NCBI GenBank assembly: GCA_031549485.1
Contig: JAVBPR010000020.1
Coordinates: 1 to 51,732 of the forward strand
Reading direction: 5' to 3'
DNA from: JAVBPR01 sp031549485
GTDB taxonomy: Bacteria; Bacillota; Clostridia; Oscillospirales; Feifaniaceae
DNA length: 51,732 bases
This document shows positions 1-7,880 of the stretch, piece after piece (positions within the stretch are counted from its first letter, which is position 1; each line of letters begins with the position of its first letter). Both the position numbers and the translations under genes were made by a program. The notes beneath the pieces were generated by a model. The model searched no databases, was not told the origin of the DNA, and worked only from the letters and a program-made list of their open reading frames with translations.

Positions 1-393
1 AAACAGCTCCGAAATTTCGGTGAAATTATCGCGCTCGTCCGGTTTTGAAGCGTGCGGAGGCGTCGATGAAACAACGCCTAAAACCTCTTTTTTGCCGTGA
101 ACTTTCACCCGCGCCGCCGGAAGAACGCGCTTGTCGATTCCCGATATTCTCGAAATTTTCAAAAATCCGCCGTCGGTTATTTTTTCGACAAGCATTGCAA
201 TCTGATCCATATGCGCATCAAGAGCATACACCGGTCCGCTTTCTTTCCCGCGTCTTTTAACCGCGATTAAATTACCCAGCTTGTCCGTATAAATTTTGTC
301 ACATTTGCCGGCGAGCTTTTCTTCCAAAAAAGCGCGAACGCTTTTTTCGTCGCCCGAACCCGCCGAAAGGGCGCAAAGTTCCTTTATAATCAT
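1..393 (-). CDS. M42 family metallopeptidase, N-terminal part (gene runs off the left edge)
   Basis: About 131 N-terminal codons are in the window; the C-terminus lies beyond base 1. The protein starts MIIKELCALSAGSGDE and has LDAHMDQIAM near residues 58-67, where His61 and Asp63 match the first metal-binding HxD of M42 aminopeptidases (FrvX, glutamyl aminopeptidase and endoglucanase-like family). The following stretch with ISGIDKRVLPAARVKVHG fits the beta-barrel domain inserted in this family. These enzymes are cytosolic, dodecameric, two-metal aminopeptidases that trim peptides. The ATG overlaps the murD stop codon as ATGA, so translation is probably coupled to murD. The gene is not in the ORF set because it is open at the edge. 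Family assignment is good; substrate specificity cannot be told. Confidence 0.85.
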   Translation of the reverse strand, partial: MIIKELCALSAGSGDEKSVRAFLEEKLAGKCDKIYTDKLGNLIAVKRRGKESGPVYALDAHMDQIAMLVEKITDGGFLKISRISGIDKRVLPAARVKVHGKKEVLGVVSSTPPHASKPDERDNFTEISELF

Positions 394-1772
394 TTCAGCT
401 CCATAACAATCGATTTAAAAATGTTGCCTCTTTGCTCGAAATTATCAAACATATCAAAGCTCGCACAAGCCGGCGACAAAATAACTTTATCGCCGCACCC
501 CGCAAGGTGCGAAGCCTCTAAAACCGCGGCTTTAAAGGACTTTTCTCTCACTAAAACCGGATTTTTCTCACTATAGGACGGTGCGCTTTTAATCGCCTTT
601 TCGATTTTTTCCGCGGTTGCGCCGCAAAGGACAATCGCCTTGCATCTCTTTGCCGCCGCCTCTCCGAATTCGTCGAAAGAAATACCTTTGTCGCTTCCGC
701 CCGCGATCAAAACAACATTGCCCGAAAGCGCCTCAAAACTCGCCGCTGCGCGCGTCGGGCTGGACGCTATCGAGTCGTTATAATAAGTCACCCCGTGAAT
801 TGTCCGCACAAGCTCTATCCTGTGTTTTAATCCGCCGAACGCCTTCGCCACCTCTTTTATTGTTTCGAGGTCGACAAGCTCGTAGACCGCCGCAATCGCC
901 GCCATATAATTGTCAATGTTGTGAAGTCCCGGAATCAAAATATCTTTTGCCGAAAGAATTATTTTATCCCCGTTTTTTTCGGCTTTTAGAATCGAACAGC
1001 CGTCAAAATAAAATCCGTTTTCCACCCTGTTTTTCAGGCTGAACCAGACGGGCGGATTGACCGATTCATCACAGAAGTCCGCCGTTATTTTATTTTCATG
1101 ATTTAGGACAAGCCGCTCTCCCTTTTTTTGGTGGAGAAAAATATTTTTCTTCGCGCCGATATACTCATCCATCGAAATATGCATATCAAGATGATTAGGC
1201 GAAAGGTTTGTAACAACGGCAATATCCGGGCTTTTTTTCATAGTCATCAGCTGGAAGCTCGAAAGCTCTATGACGCAAATATCGTCTTTTCCGATGTTTT
1301 CGATATCCGGCAAAAGCGGGCATCCGATATTGCCCCCGAGATGAGTTACATAACCCGCCGCCGAAAGAAGCTCGTTAATTATTGCGGTGGTGGTCGATTT
1401 TCCGTCGCTTCCGGTGACCGCCACGATTTTACAGGGGCAAAGCTCGAAAAATATTTCCATTTCGGAGGTTACGACAGTGCCGCTTTCTTTAGCGGCAGTA
1501 AGCGCCGGCAAATCCGGCCGCATACCCGGCGTTTTAATTATTATATCCGCCGAGATGTTTTCAAGATAATCTGCACCGAGGCTTAGTTTTACACCTATTT
1601 CTTCAAGCTCCGCGCAAAGGTCGCCGAGCTGCTCTCTGCCCCTTTTGTCACAAGCTGTAACCGAAACTCCGAAACGGCGAAGCATTTTAATAAGCGGCGT
1701 GTTGCTGATGCCTATGCCTATAACCGTAACTTCTTTATTTTTTATACTGTCGAAATACTCTTTAGCCTGCAT
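390..1772 (-). CDS. murD: UDP-N-acetylmuramoyl-L-alanine--D-glutamate ligase
   Basis: 460 residues, the usual MurD length. It adds D-glutamate to UDP-MurNAc-L-Ala in the cytoplasm, using ATP. The N-terminal Rossmann-like domain begins with VIGIGISN (residues 17-24), the ATP loop is GSDGKSTTT at 121-129, and the central domain has the NLSPNHLDMH segment typical of Mur ligases. A GGGAG ribosome site lies 8 bases before the ATG, and a near-consensus promoter lies at 1813-1841. The gene sits outside the dcw cluster found at the other end of this window, where mraY and ftsW are adjacent without it. Downstream it is coupled to the M42 peptidase gene by a 4-base overlap. Confidence 0.96.
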   Translation of the reverse strand: MQAKEYFDSIKNKEVTVIGIGISNTPLIKMLRRFGVSVTACDKRGREQLGDLCAELEEIGVKLSLGADYLENISADIIIKTPGMRPDLPALTAAKESGTVVTSEMEIFFELCPCKIVAVTGSDGKSTTTAIINELLSAAGYVTHLGGNIGCPLLPDIENIGKDDICVIELSSFQLMTMKKSPDIAVVTNLSPNHLDMHISMDEYIGAKKNIFLHQKKGERLVLNHENKITADFCDESVNPPVWFSLKNRVENGFYFDGCSILKAEKNGDKIILSAKDILIPGLHNIDNYMAAIAAVYELVDLETIKEVAKAFGGLKHRIELVRTIHGVTYYNDSIASSPTRAAASFEALSGNVVLIAGGSDKGISFDEFGEAAAKRCKAIVLCGATAEKIEKAIKSAPSYSEKNPVLVREKSFKAAVLEASHLAGCGDKVILSPACASFDMFDNFEQRGNIFKSIVMELK

Positions 1773-1812
1773 ATTTTAAACTCCCGAAAAGTTATTATCA
1801 ATATAATAGTAT

Positions 1813-1841
1813 ATTATACAATTAATGGAATAGTTTATCAA
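1813..1841 (-). promoter_or_regulatory. SigA-type promoter of murD
   Basis: Read on the minus strand, TTGATA (1836-1841) and TATAAT (1813-1818) are separated by exactly 17 bases, which predicts a start near 1806 and a leader of about 33 bases before the murD ATG. It is back to back with the rnpB promoter at 1881-1909. Confidence 0.8.
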
Positions 1842-1880
1842 TTTTTTAAAACTTTGACTTTTACATCATTTTTTGCGCGC

Positions 1881-1909
1881 TTGCCAAAGACCTCTGCATG
1901 CGATAAAAT
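1881..1909 (+). promoter_or_regulatory. SigA-type promoter of rnpB
   Basis: TTGCCA (1881-1886), 17 bases, then TAAAAT (1904-1909). The predicted start falls at about 1915-1917, which is exactly where helix P1 of the RNase P RNA begins. Confidence 0.75.
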
Positions 1910-1914
1910 ATTTT

Positions 1915-2247
1915 GTATGAGTGATTTGGGCAGTCGCATATGTTTCATATGAGGAAAGTCCGAGCTTCGCAGGACGGGATTGTGGGTAACGCCCACCAAA
2001 GGCGACTTTAGGGATAGTGCAACAGAAATAAACCGCCGATTTTCGGCAAGGATGGAAAGGTGGGGTAAGAGCCCACCGGCGCATGGGTGACCTTGCGCGT
2101 CAATGTAAACCCAATCCGAAGCAACACCGACACGGGAATCGTTTGTCCGACGGCTATACCCGGACGGGTGGCGCGAGCGACGGGGCAACCCGCCGCCAAG
2201 ATAGATGACTGTCAGTTACAGAACTCGGCTTATAGAATCACTCATAC
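1915..2247 (+). ncRNA. rnpB: RNase P RNA, class A
   Basis: The catalytic RNA that matures tRNA 5' ends. Recognised by the near-universal core segments: GAGGAAAGTCC at 1951-1961 (first strand of P4), GGTAAGAGCCCACCG around 2064-2078 (P10/P11 region), and ACAGAACTCGGCTTATAG at 2218-2235 (second strand of P4). The ends are set by helix P1: TATGAGTGATT (1916-1926) pairs with AATCACTCATA (2236-2246). Length about 333 nt and the GATGACTGTC and CR segments fit the ancestral class A fold, not the Bacillus class B fold. It is transcribed divergently from murD and convergently with the histidine kinase gene. Several small ORFs overlap it on both strands and are not genes. Confidence 0.95.
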
Positions 2248-2281
2248 AAAAGCCGCCTGTTTTCCAGGCGGCTTTTGTATG
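2243..2281. terminator. Bidirectional intrinsic terminator between rnpB and the kinase gene
   Basis: A perfect 17-bp stem (arms 2243-2259 and 2265-2281, loop TTTTC) rich in GC at the top with A/T tracts at the base, so it can stop rnpB on the plus strand and the spo0A operon on the minus strand. The base of the stem overlaps the 3' strand of RNase P helix P1 (to 2247). Confidence 0.88.
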
Positions 2282-2288
2282 TAATGAA

Positions 2289-3071
2289 TTATTTTATAAA
2301 CGGTAATAGCGAAGAATACTCCACCCTGCTTTGATTAAAAATGACTTGACCGAAGTCGTTTTTTGTTTTGCTCTTTTGAAAGATATACTTTTTCGGGATT
2401 GCAAAGGAGAATTTCGTGCCCTTTCCTTCTTCGCTCTCCAGATGTTTTGTGCCACCCATAAGTTTGATTTTTTCGCTTACAAGATAAAGCCCGATTCCTA
2501 TTCCCGAGCCCTGCTCCTGCAATCTTTTTATTCCGCCCTTTTTGAAAAGGCGTTTTTGCCTATCTTTACCTATCCCGCAGCCGTTATCCGACACTTCGGT
2601 GATAAACATCTCTTCGCTCTCACAAAGTTTTATGATGATTTTCCCGTTTTCGCCGGTGTATTTTACCGAATTAGAAATTAGGTTAAGAATTATGCTTTCA
2701 TACATTTCGCCGTCGCTAAATACCGTTTCCTTTTTCGTTTTGTCGATAAATTTTATCGACAAATTTTTCTTTTCCGTATAGATTTTTGCGTCATCAACCG
2801 CTTTTTCGGCAATCTCGGATAAGCTTACAAGCGCCGGGCGCATTATCATCCGTTTCTCTTCAATCACTGCGCTTTCGATTATATTATTTATGCTTCTTTG
2901 CAATATGTCGCTGTTTCTGCGCATGCGCTCGATAATCCCTTTATACGCCTCAACTTCCCCAATTTCTTTAAATAGTTTCATCTCAATCAAATCAATTGAT
3001 TCGGAAATAACCGCCATCGGAGTTTTGAGAGAATGCGATAAATCCGCAAGATATTCACTTTTTGATATCAA
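2289..3071 (-). CDS. Small sensorless histidine kinase encoded with Spo0A
   Basis: 260 residues. It lacks any transmembrane or sensor domain: the phosphoacceptor box LSHSLKTP (His13) begins almost at the N-terminus, followed by a dimerisation helix pair, N box NLISNSVKY (about 130-138), G1 DNGCGIG (162-168) and G2 GSGIGIGL (188-195). All catalytic elements are therefore present and it should act in the cytosol as a HisKA/HATPase_c kinase or phosphatase. The start is a TTG at 3069-3071 preceded by AAGGAGGA, and the gene overlaps the end of spo0A by 17 bases, so the two are translated together. By position its likely partner is Spo0A; that is inference. The C-terminal 40 residues are low in recognisable motifs. 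Confidence 0.85.
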   Translation of the reverse strand: MISKSEYLADLSHSLKTPMAVISESIDLIEMKLFKEIGEVEAYKGIIERMRRNSDILQRSINNIIESAVIEEKRMIMRPALVSLSEIAEKAVDDAKIYTEKKNLSIKFIDKTKKETVFSDGEMYESIILNLISNSVKYTGENGKIIIKLCESEEMFITEVSDNGCGIGKDRQKRLFKKGGIKRLQEQGSGIGIGLYLVSEKIKLMGGTKHLESEEGKGTKFSFAIPKKYIFQKSKTKNDFGQVIFNQSRVEYSSLLPFIK

Positions 3072-3774
3072 TTTTCAAATCCTCCTTTAAATATTCCCGC
3101 GCTGTTGAAAGAAAAGTGCTATTCGACGGTTTTGCATCACCGAAGATATTAGAAAAATTTGCGTTGTCACTGGCATAAGCCGTTAATACCGCGCTTCTTA
3201 TTGCCGCATCGATATTTTGCGGGCTGGTTTCATATTTGCTTGCAATCTGAATGTATATCACCTTAAAAAGATCGTCAACCCATTCTCTTAGCATGATTTC
3301 AAGCGCCATTTCGATATATCTGTATCCCAAGTGGTTTGGCTTAAATCCCAAGGAAAGAAGAAAAGAGCAAACCGTATTGGTATGGGGAGCTTTCGGCTGT
3401 CCGCAGCCATTTATCATCCTTATTCTGCTTATCAAATCCCCATTGCTGCCGTCAAGCAAAAACGGCTTTAAAATGACCATTTCCGCGCCGCGTTCCAAAG
3501 CGCCTTCATGAACGAAATCCCTGCCGTTTGCCGTTCCGAGAATAACCTTTGTTTTGAGGGTTTTAGGCATGCGTTCCAAGACGCCTAACCCGTCAAGGTT
3601 AGGCATCGCAAGGTCGAGAATTAAAATGTCCGGTTCGAGAGCGCTCACCATTTCCAAAGCCGTAAACCCGTCATAAGCAACGCCGACGCATTTTAGGTCA
3701 GGATAAAACTCAAAATACTCTTTCAGTATCTCGCATAAATCCTTGTTGTCGTCGGCAATCATTAGGTTAATCAT
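3055..3774 (-). CDS. spo0A: Spo0A-type sporulation response regulator (divergent)
   Basis: 239 residues: an N-terminal receiver (1 to about 120) with the acidic pair Asp8/Asp9, phosphoacceptor Asp54 in LILDLAMPNLDG, switch Thr81 and Lys103 in LKPF, then the Spo0A C-terminal DNA-binding domain (about 133-235). The latter keeps the family pattern: LGFKPNHLGYRYIEMAL, the putative recognition helix PQNIDAAIRSAVL, and the end motif DAKPSNSTF. Compared with Bacillus Spo0A the segment before AKPSNS is several residues shorter and the recognition helix has diverged. In the family this protein, once phosphorylated, switches on entry to sporulation. It is the middle gene of a three-gene operon and overlaps both neighbours (8 and 17 bases). 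AGAGGA precedes the ATG. Confidence 0.9.
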   Translation of the reverse strand: MINLMIADDNKDLCEILKEYFEFYPDLKCVGVAYDGFTALEMVSALEPDILILDLAMPNLDGLGVLERMPKTLKTKVILGTANGRDFVHEGALERGAEMVILKPFLLDGSNGDLISRIRMINGCGQPKAPHTNTVCSFLLSLGFKPNHLGYRYIEMALEIMLREWVDDLFKVIYIQIASKYETSPQNIDAAIRSAVLTAYASDNANFSNIFGDAKPSNSTFLSTAREYLKEDLKIDIKK

Positions 3775-4030
3775 GCTTTCCTCTTAAATCATTTATTATT
3801 TCGGCGGCATTGCCGGGATAGACGCTGTTCTCATAAATGTAAAAAATAAAATTTTCAGCCTCAGATTTTGTTTTAAAAGAGCACCCTATAAATTCGCTTC
3901 CGTAACTGTCTTCGGTTATTTCGATGCCGAAAACGTCGTTTTCGCTGCACAGAAAATAGTCTATTTGCGCCGCTTCCTGCAACCCTGCGATATTTGAAAG
4001 TTTCTTCGAAAAATACAGCTCTTTTTCCAA
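3767..4030 (-). CDS. Small protein upstream of spo0A, possibly DUF6514-like
   Basis: 87 residues, acidic, no membrane segment. The pattern FGIEI, then a second short strand segment and a C-terminal helix ending in an EIINDLRG-like motif, resembles my recollection of the DUF6514 family of Firmicutes, but the match is weak and unproven. It starts with TTG at 4028-4030, with GGTAGGG a few bases upstream, and shares ATGATTAA with the spo0A start, so it is co-translated with spo0A. Function unknown; position suggests a role tied to Spo0A. Confidence 0.65.
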   Translation of the reverse strand: MEKELYFSKKLSNIAGLQEAAQIDYFLCSENDVFGIEITEDSYGSEFIGCSFKTKSEAENFIFYIYENSVYPGNAAEIINDLRGKHD

Positions 4031-4074
4031 TGTTTATCCCTACCTTTCTTTTATTCAAGAATAATAGGGCGCAG

Positions 4075-4112
4075 ATAATATATCAATTTACAAAATTCGA
4101 GATTTTTCGAGA
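4075..4112 (-). promoter_or_regulatory. Candidate spo0A operon promoter with two tandem 0A-like boxes
   Basis: On the minus strand TCTCGAA occurs twice in the same direction (plus-strand TTCGAGA at 4096-4102 and 4106-4112), exactly 10 bases apart. Each differs by one base from the Spo0A consensus TGTCGAA, and the 7+3 spacing is that of tandem 0A boxes bound by a Spo0A dimer. A TATTAT hexamer (4075-4080) could be a -10; its -35 position would lie under the boxes. Autoregulation is inferred, not shown. Confidence 0.45.
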
Positions 4113-4300
4113 ATTATGCCGATTTTCTTATTGATAATTAATTCTATTACATTTATTAAATAAATTCAAATTCTTACAGTCACACATTTTTACTTCCAAA
4201 ATAAACTGTAATAATCTGTTTTTGACCAGAGCGCCTTTTGTAATCTCGCCGACGGAAGGCAGGCATAACCGCTTACGGCAGCGGAAGAAAGCGTGGAGCT

Positions 4301-5374
4301 ATGAGCCTTGATAAAAGCATTAAATATTTTCTCGGCGCCAATTCGCCGGACGGCTTTTTTTCATATTTTGACCAGATAATCGACTACGAAACAGCAAACC
4401 GCCTGTATATCATCAAAGGCGGACCGGGAACCGGCAAGAGCTCTTTTATGCGAAAAATAGCCGAAGCCGGCGCGGCGAAAGGCCACGCCGTGGAGCTTAT
4501 ATATTGTTCTTCCGATCCAAATTCTCTTGACGGCATAGTTTTTCCGAAACTTAAAATAGCTTTTGCCGACGGCACCGCTCCTCATATTCTCGATCCCGTA
4601 TTTCCGGGAGCTGTCGACGAGATAATCAATCTCGGCGAGTTTTGGGATGAGAGTGCCTTGCGCCGCGAAAAGGCAAACATAATCAAACTTTCCTTGGAAA
4701 TATCGCAGAATTTTGCAAAAGCATACCGCTTTATTGGCGCGGCCGGCTTTGTCCAAAAAGACAGTTGCGGCGCGCTTGCAAGCTCGCTTGACGTTAATAA
4801 GCTCACCAAATATTCCGAGCGGCAGTGCAAAAAGCTTTTTGCACCGACCGGAAAACACGGCAAGGAAATAAAGCGTTTTCTGTCCGGCATCACCCCATAC
4901 GGCACAATAAGCTATATTGATTCGCTTACAAAAAACAGCAAAGAAATCATCGTTATTGAAGATAAACTCGGGCTTTCAAATCTTTTGCTGACCAATCTGC
5001 GAAACGGCGGTATCGCCGCAGGATACACGGTTATCAGCTATTATTGCCCGATGGCGCCCGACACCAAACTCGAGCACATTTATATAGAGGAACTTTCGCT
5101 GGCTATTATTACGTCAGATGATTTTCATCCCTATTCCGGCGATTTTACAAAACGCATTTTCACCACAAGATTTATTGAAAAAGAACCGGCTTGCGGCGCA
5201 AAAAGCCGCGTCCGCTTTAATAAGAAATGTGAAAAAAGCCTGCTTTCAGGCGCTGTTTCTTCGCTGAAAGAAGCGATAACATTGCACGACGAGCTGGAAA
5301 AATACTATGTGGCGGCGATGGATTTTTCAAAATCCGACGCGCTGGCAAAAAAAATCTGCGGCGAGATATTTTAA
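4301..5374 (+). CDS. P-loop ATPase of the PRK06851 family, second P-loop degenerate
   Basis: 357 residues, soluble. The N-terminal half has a clear Walker A, GGPGTGKSS (40-48), and the family text IYCSSDPNSLDGIVFPKL and DGTAPHILDP. The C-terminal half repeats the same fold plan (ITPYGTISYIDS, then YYCPMAPDTKLEHIYIEEL, then HPY), but where other members, as I recall them, have a second GxxGxGKS loop this one reads EDKLGLSNLL (221-230), lacking the glycines and the lysine. Function of the family is unknown. It is divergent from the spo0A operon and ends at a bidirectional terminator. GTGGAG precedes the ATG. I found no convincing promoter in 4113-4300; a small CCGCT/AGCGG hairpin lies at 4269-4284. 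Confidence 0.82.
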   Translation: MSLDKSIKYFLGANSPDGFFSYFDQIIDYETANRLYIIKGGPGTGKSSFMRKIAEAGAAKGHAVELIYCSSDPNSLDGIVFPKLKIAFADGTAPHILDPVFPGAVDEIINLGEFWDESALRREKANIIKLSLEISQNFAKAYRFIGAAGFVQKDSCGALASSLDVNKLTKYSERQCKKLFAPTGKHGKEIKRFLSGITPYGTISYIDSLTKNSKEIIVIEDKLGLSNLLLTNLRNGGIAAGYTVISYYCPMAPDTKLEHIYIEELSLAIITSDDFHPYSGDFTKRIFTTRFIEKEPACGAKSRVRFNKKCEKSLLSGAVSSLKEAITLHDELEKYYVAAMDFSKSDALAKKICGEIF

Positions 5375-5377
5375 TAT

Positions 5378-5410
5378 AAGAAAAGGGCGGCCGGCGGCCG
5401 CCCTTTTCTT
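5378..5410. terminator. Bidirectional intrinsic terminator
   Basis: Perfect 15-bp stem (5378-5392 with 5396-5410, loop GGC) with A-rich and T-rich flanks, between the convergent ATPase and phosphoesterase genes. Its right arm overlaps the phosphoesterase stop codon. Confidence 0.85.
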
Positions 5411-6239
5411 ATTTAAGCGTGATTACGCAAATTTCGGGAGGATTAAATATTCTCGGCTTTTCGTCTATCACCAGCCCGCGGCTTATAATATGTGTCGTTT
5501 TTCCGTAGCTATATTCCCCGCCCGCAAATTTCGGGAAAAATCCGGTATCGGGTGATATAAGACCGTTTAATATTCCCGGGATTCTTACAATCCCGCCGTG
5601 GACATGGCCGGAGAGGATAAGGTCAAATCCGTATTTTTCATAAATCTCGGTATTTTCGGGCCGGTGCGCCAGCAGCACGGTCGGATACTTGCTTTCAGAA
5701 ATATCCGCAAAAAGCTCGCTGCGTTGCTCGTCGGTTTTCCCGATTTTCGAATATTTTTTCCATGCGGGATCGTTTATTCCGGCGATAATAACCCTGCCTC
5801 CGGCGGTATCAATTTCGACCATTTCGTCCCGCAAAACTGTAACGCCGTTATCATAAAAAATCTCTAAAATATCCTCAATTTCGTCCGACCAGTATTCGTG
5901 ATTTCCGATAACGTAGTAGCACGGCGCGATATCTTTTATCCCCTCAAGCAAAATTTTCGTTCCGTCTATCGGCACAACATCGTCCGCTATATCGCCGCTA
6001 AGCGCGATAATATCCGGATTCTCATTTTTGATTTTTTCTATCAGAATTTCCTGGTTTTCACCGTAAATATAGCTGTGCAAATCGGAAAGCAGCACTATTT
6101 TAACCGGCGCGGTCAGCTTCCCTGTATCAACGCTGTATCGCCTTAAAGCTATCTTGCTCCAAAACATCGAATTCAAAAAAATCACAAGCGCAAGCATAGC
6201 GGCAAGAATTATAAACGATATTTCAAAAAACCTTTTCAT
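5409..6239 (-). CDS. Membrane-anchored metallophosphoesterase (YkuE/YaeI-like)
   Basis: 276 residues. One hydrophobic N-terminal segment (about 6-24) anchors it, followed by the calcineurin-type motifs in order: SDLH (52-55), GD (82-83), GNHE (112-115), AH (191-192) and GHVHGG (211-216). All metal ligands are present. Relatives hydrolyse phosphodiesters or pyrophosphates at the membrane (some act on UDP-diacylglucosamine or lipid substrates in other bacteria); the substrate here is unknown. It is the last gene of the XRE operon and overlaps the preceding gene as ATGA. Confidence 0.85.
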   Translation of the reverse strand: MKRFFEISFIILAAMLALVIFLNSMFWSKIALRRYSVDTGKLTAPVKIVLLSDLHSYIYGENQEILIEKIKNENPDIIALSGDIADDVVPIDGTKILLEGIKDIAPCYYVIGNHEYWSDEIEDILEIFYDNGVTVLRDEMVEIDTAGGRVIIAGINDPAWKKYSKIGKTDEQRSELFADISESKYPTVLLAHRPENTEIYEKYGFDLILSGHVHGGIVRIPGILNGLISPDTGFFPKFAGGEYSYGKTTHIISRGLVIDEKPRIFNPPEICVITLK

Positions 6240-7666
6240 TTTACTTCGTGCGAAAACCTATCGCGCGAGATATTTGCGCTGCGCCAGTCCTTTTCAAGCA
6301 GGAATACCCTATATTCATTATTTTGAATGTACTGGCTGTATATTTCTCCGCGCTCGGTTCCGATAAGGCGTTTCATCTGCGGATAAGCGTCCGGTGAGAG
6401 CATAGTTGTATAGTGAAGCCCTGTCGTGCCGTTTTCAAAATATCGGTCGATTTGGCTTTTCGCGATAAAATAGTCCATATTCGAAACGGTGAGCAGGCAG
6501 TAATACGAAAGCGCCAGCGCGGTATAGACAAAGAAAATATTGAATTTCGGCTTTAAAACATAAAAAACGGTAATAATAAGGCCGATTGCCTCAAAAATTA
6601 AAAATCCGAAAACGATAAAGCGAAGCCTTGTCAGTCCGTCGTCCGCGCCGTAAAGCCACATGCGGTAAAAAGACGACGCAAGCATAACGCCGGTCAGCGC
6701 GCAAAGAGCGATGTTTACCGCTTTTATAATAACGCCTGTTTTGCCGGTGCGGTTTTTGAAAAGATAAACGCTTACCAAAACAAGCGAAATATTTGCAAAC
6801 GACAAAACAATAAGCTCGAAAAATCCGCGCCTTGCATATGTTTGAAAATCAAGCCCGTTTGGAAGCTGAGCGCCCGCAAAAAGGTACTTTATCTGAACAA
6901 AGGCAAATAGCGTGTAGACCGCAATAAGGCTGATTGTAATGATATTGAAAATAACCGCATCCGCCTTGGGCGCACGGGTTGCGGGCTCTTCCTCTTTTGC
7001 TTTTTTCTCTTTATAAAGAAGCAAAAGGAGACCGCAAAAATAAAGCGCGATTACAAGCCCGATAACTATTCTTACAATGTCGTCAAAGAATTTAAATTCA
7101 AAAACAAATTCAATAACCGCTTCGACCTTATCTGCAAAAACAGAATCGACCGAGGCGAGAATAAAGGTGAGAATAAAAGCCGCAGGAACCGCCGCAATAA
7201 CTCCGATGAGAATTCTTTTCCAAATTTTCTTGTTGCTTTTTTCCCCTTTTTTCAGCCAGGTAAGCGGCTCGAAGAAATGCCAAAAAGGCTCAATAGCATG
7301 CACAAAAAACTTTTTGACAAAGCGCGGCGAGGTGTCTTTTATAGACGGGAACTCGCCGAGGAACATAATTATCATCACAACATAAAGCGCAAAAATCACG
7401 AGCATATTTGTAAACGAATAAATCTCAAGCGCGCTTACAAAAGAGCTTGCGGAAATTATAAAAATGGGAATGAAAAGTAAAAGCGCTTTCATGTTTTTTT
7501 GCCGGCCCGCGCTGCCCGACGCGATCATGAAAAATAATCCCATTTGAATCGCGTGGTATATAAGCACGCTTATCCCCTGCATCGGAATAAGCAGCAGATA
7601 AGCAAAACTTATCGCCGTCGCGGCAATGTATATCCAAATTTTTGTTTTGATTTCTTTTGCGTACAT
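6236..7666 (-). CDS. DUF4173-type multi-pass membrane protein
   Basis: 476 residues with about ten to twelve hydrophobic helices. The middle contains YARRGFFEL and DDGLTRLRF, which I associate with DUF4173/DUF4153 membrane proteins. A soluble C-terminal tail follows the last helix (from about residue 400). Function is unknown. It starts with ATG overlapping the stop of the XRE gene by one base (TGATG) and is overlapped by the phosphoesterase gene, so all are one operon. Confidence 0.75.
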   Translation of the reverse strand: MYAKEIKTKIWIYIAATAISFAYLLLIPMQGISVLIYHAIQMGLFFMIASGSAGRQKNMKALLLFIPIFIISASSFVSALEIYSFTNMLVIFALYVVMIIMFLGEFPSIKDTSPRFVKKFFVHAIEPFWHFFEPLTWLKKGEKSNKKIWKRILIGVIAAVPAAFILTFILASVDSVFADKVEAVIEFVFEFKFFDDIVRIVIGLVIALYFCGLLLLLYKEKKAKEEEPATRAPKADAVIFNIITISLIAVYTLFAFVQIKYLFAGAQLPNGLDFQTYARRGFFELIVLSFANISLVLVSVYLFKNRTGKTGVIIKAVNIALCALTGVMLASSFYRMWLYGADDGLTRLRFIVFGFLIFEAIGLIITVFYVLKPKFNIFFVYTALALSYYCLLTVSNMDYFIAKSQIDRYFENGTTGLHYTTMLSPDAYPQMKRLIGTERGEIYSQYIQNNEYRVFLLEKDWRSANISRDRFSHEVK

Positions 7667-7878
7667 CAGTCTGTCTCCTTTACATATTCAAGAATTTCGC
7701 CGGGTTGGCAGTCAAGCGCCTTGCATATTTCCTCAAGCGTTGAAAACCTCACCGCTTTTGCTTTCCCTGTCTTTAAAATCGAGAGATTCGCGGCCGTTAT
7801 ATCAATTTTTTCAGCAAGTTCGGTGAGCCCTATTTTTCTTCTTGCCATTACGACATCCAAATTTACGATTATAGGCAT
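7666..7878 (-). CDS. Small XRE/YozG-type helix-turn-helix regulator
   Basis: 70 residues consisting of a single Cro/C1-type HTH: the turn is in LTELAEKIDITAANLSIL, followed by STLEEICKALDCQPGEIL, the ending typical of YozG-like small regulators. I take the ATG at 7876-7878 as the start; a TTG five codons upstream is also possible but lies inside the preceding gene. Paired with a DUF2975 membrane protein, as is common in Firmicutes; such regulators usually control their own operon. Confidence 0.85.
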   Translation of the reverse strand: MPIIVNLDVVMARRKIGLTELAEKIDITAANLSILKTGKAKAVRFSTLEEICKALDCQPGEILEYVKETD

Positions 7879-7880
7879 TT

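Noticed and set aside
1838..2284. Four small ORFs on both strands
   Set aside because: They overlap the RNase P RNA, whose conserved core explains the sequence.
4113..4300. Sporulation sigma-factor promoter or riboswitch before the ATPase gene
   Set aside because: No SigE, SigF, SigG or SigK pair with correct spacing was found, and the small hairpin does not match any riboswitch core I know.
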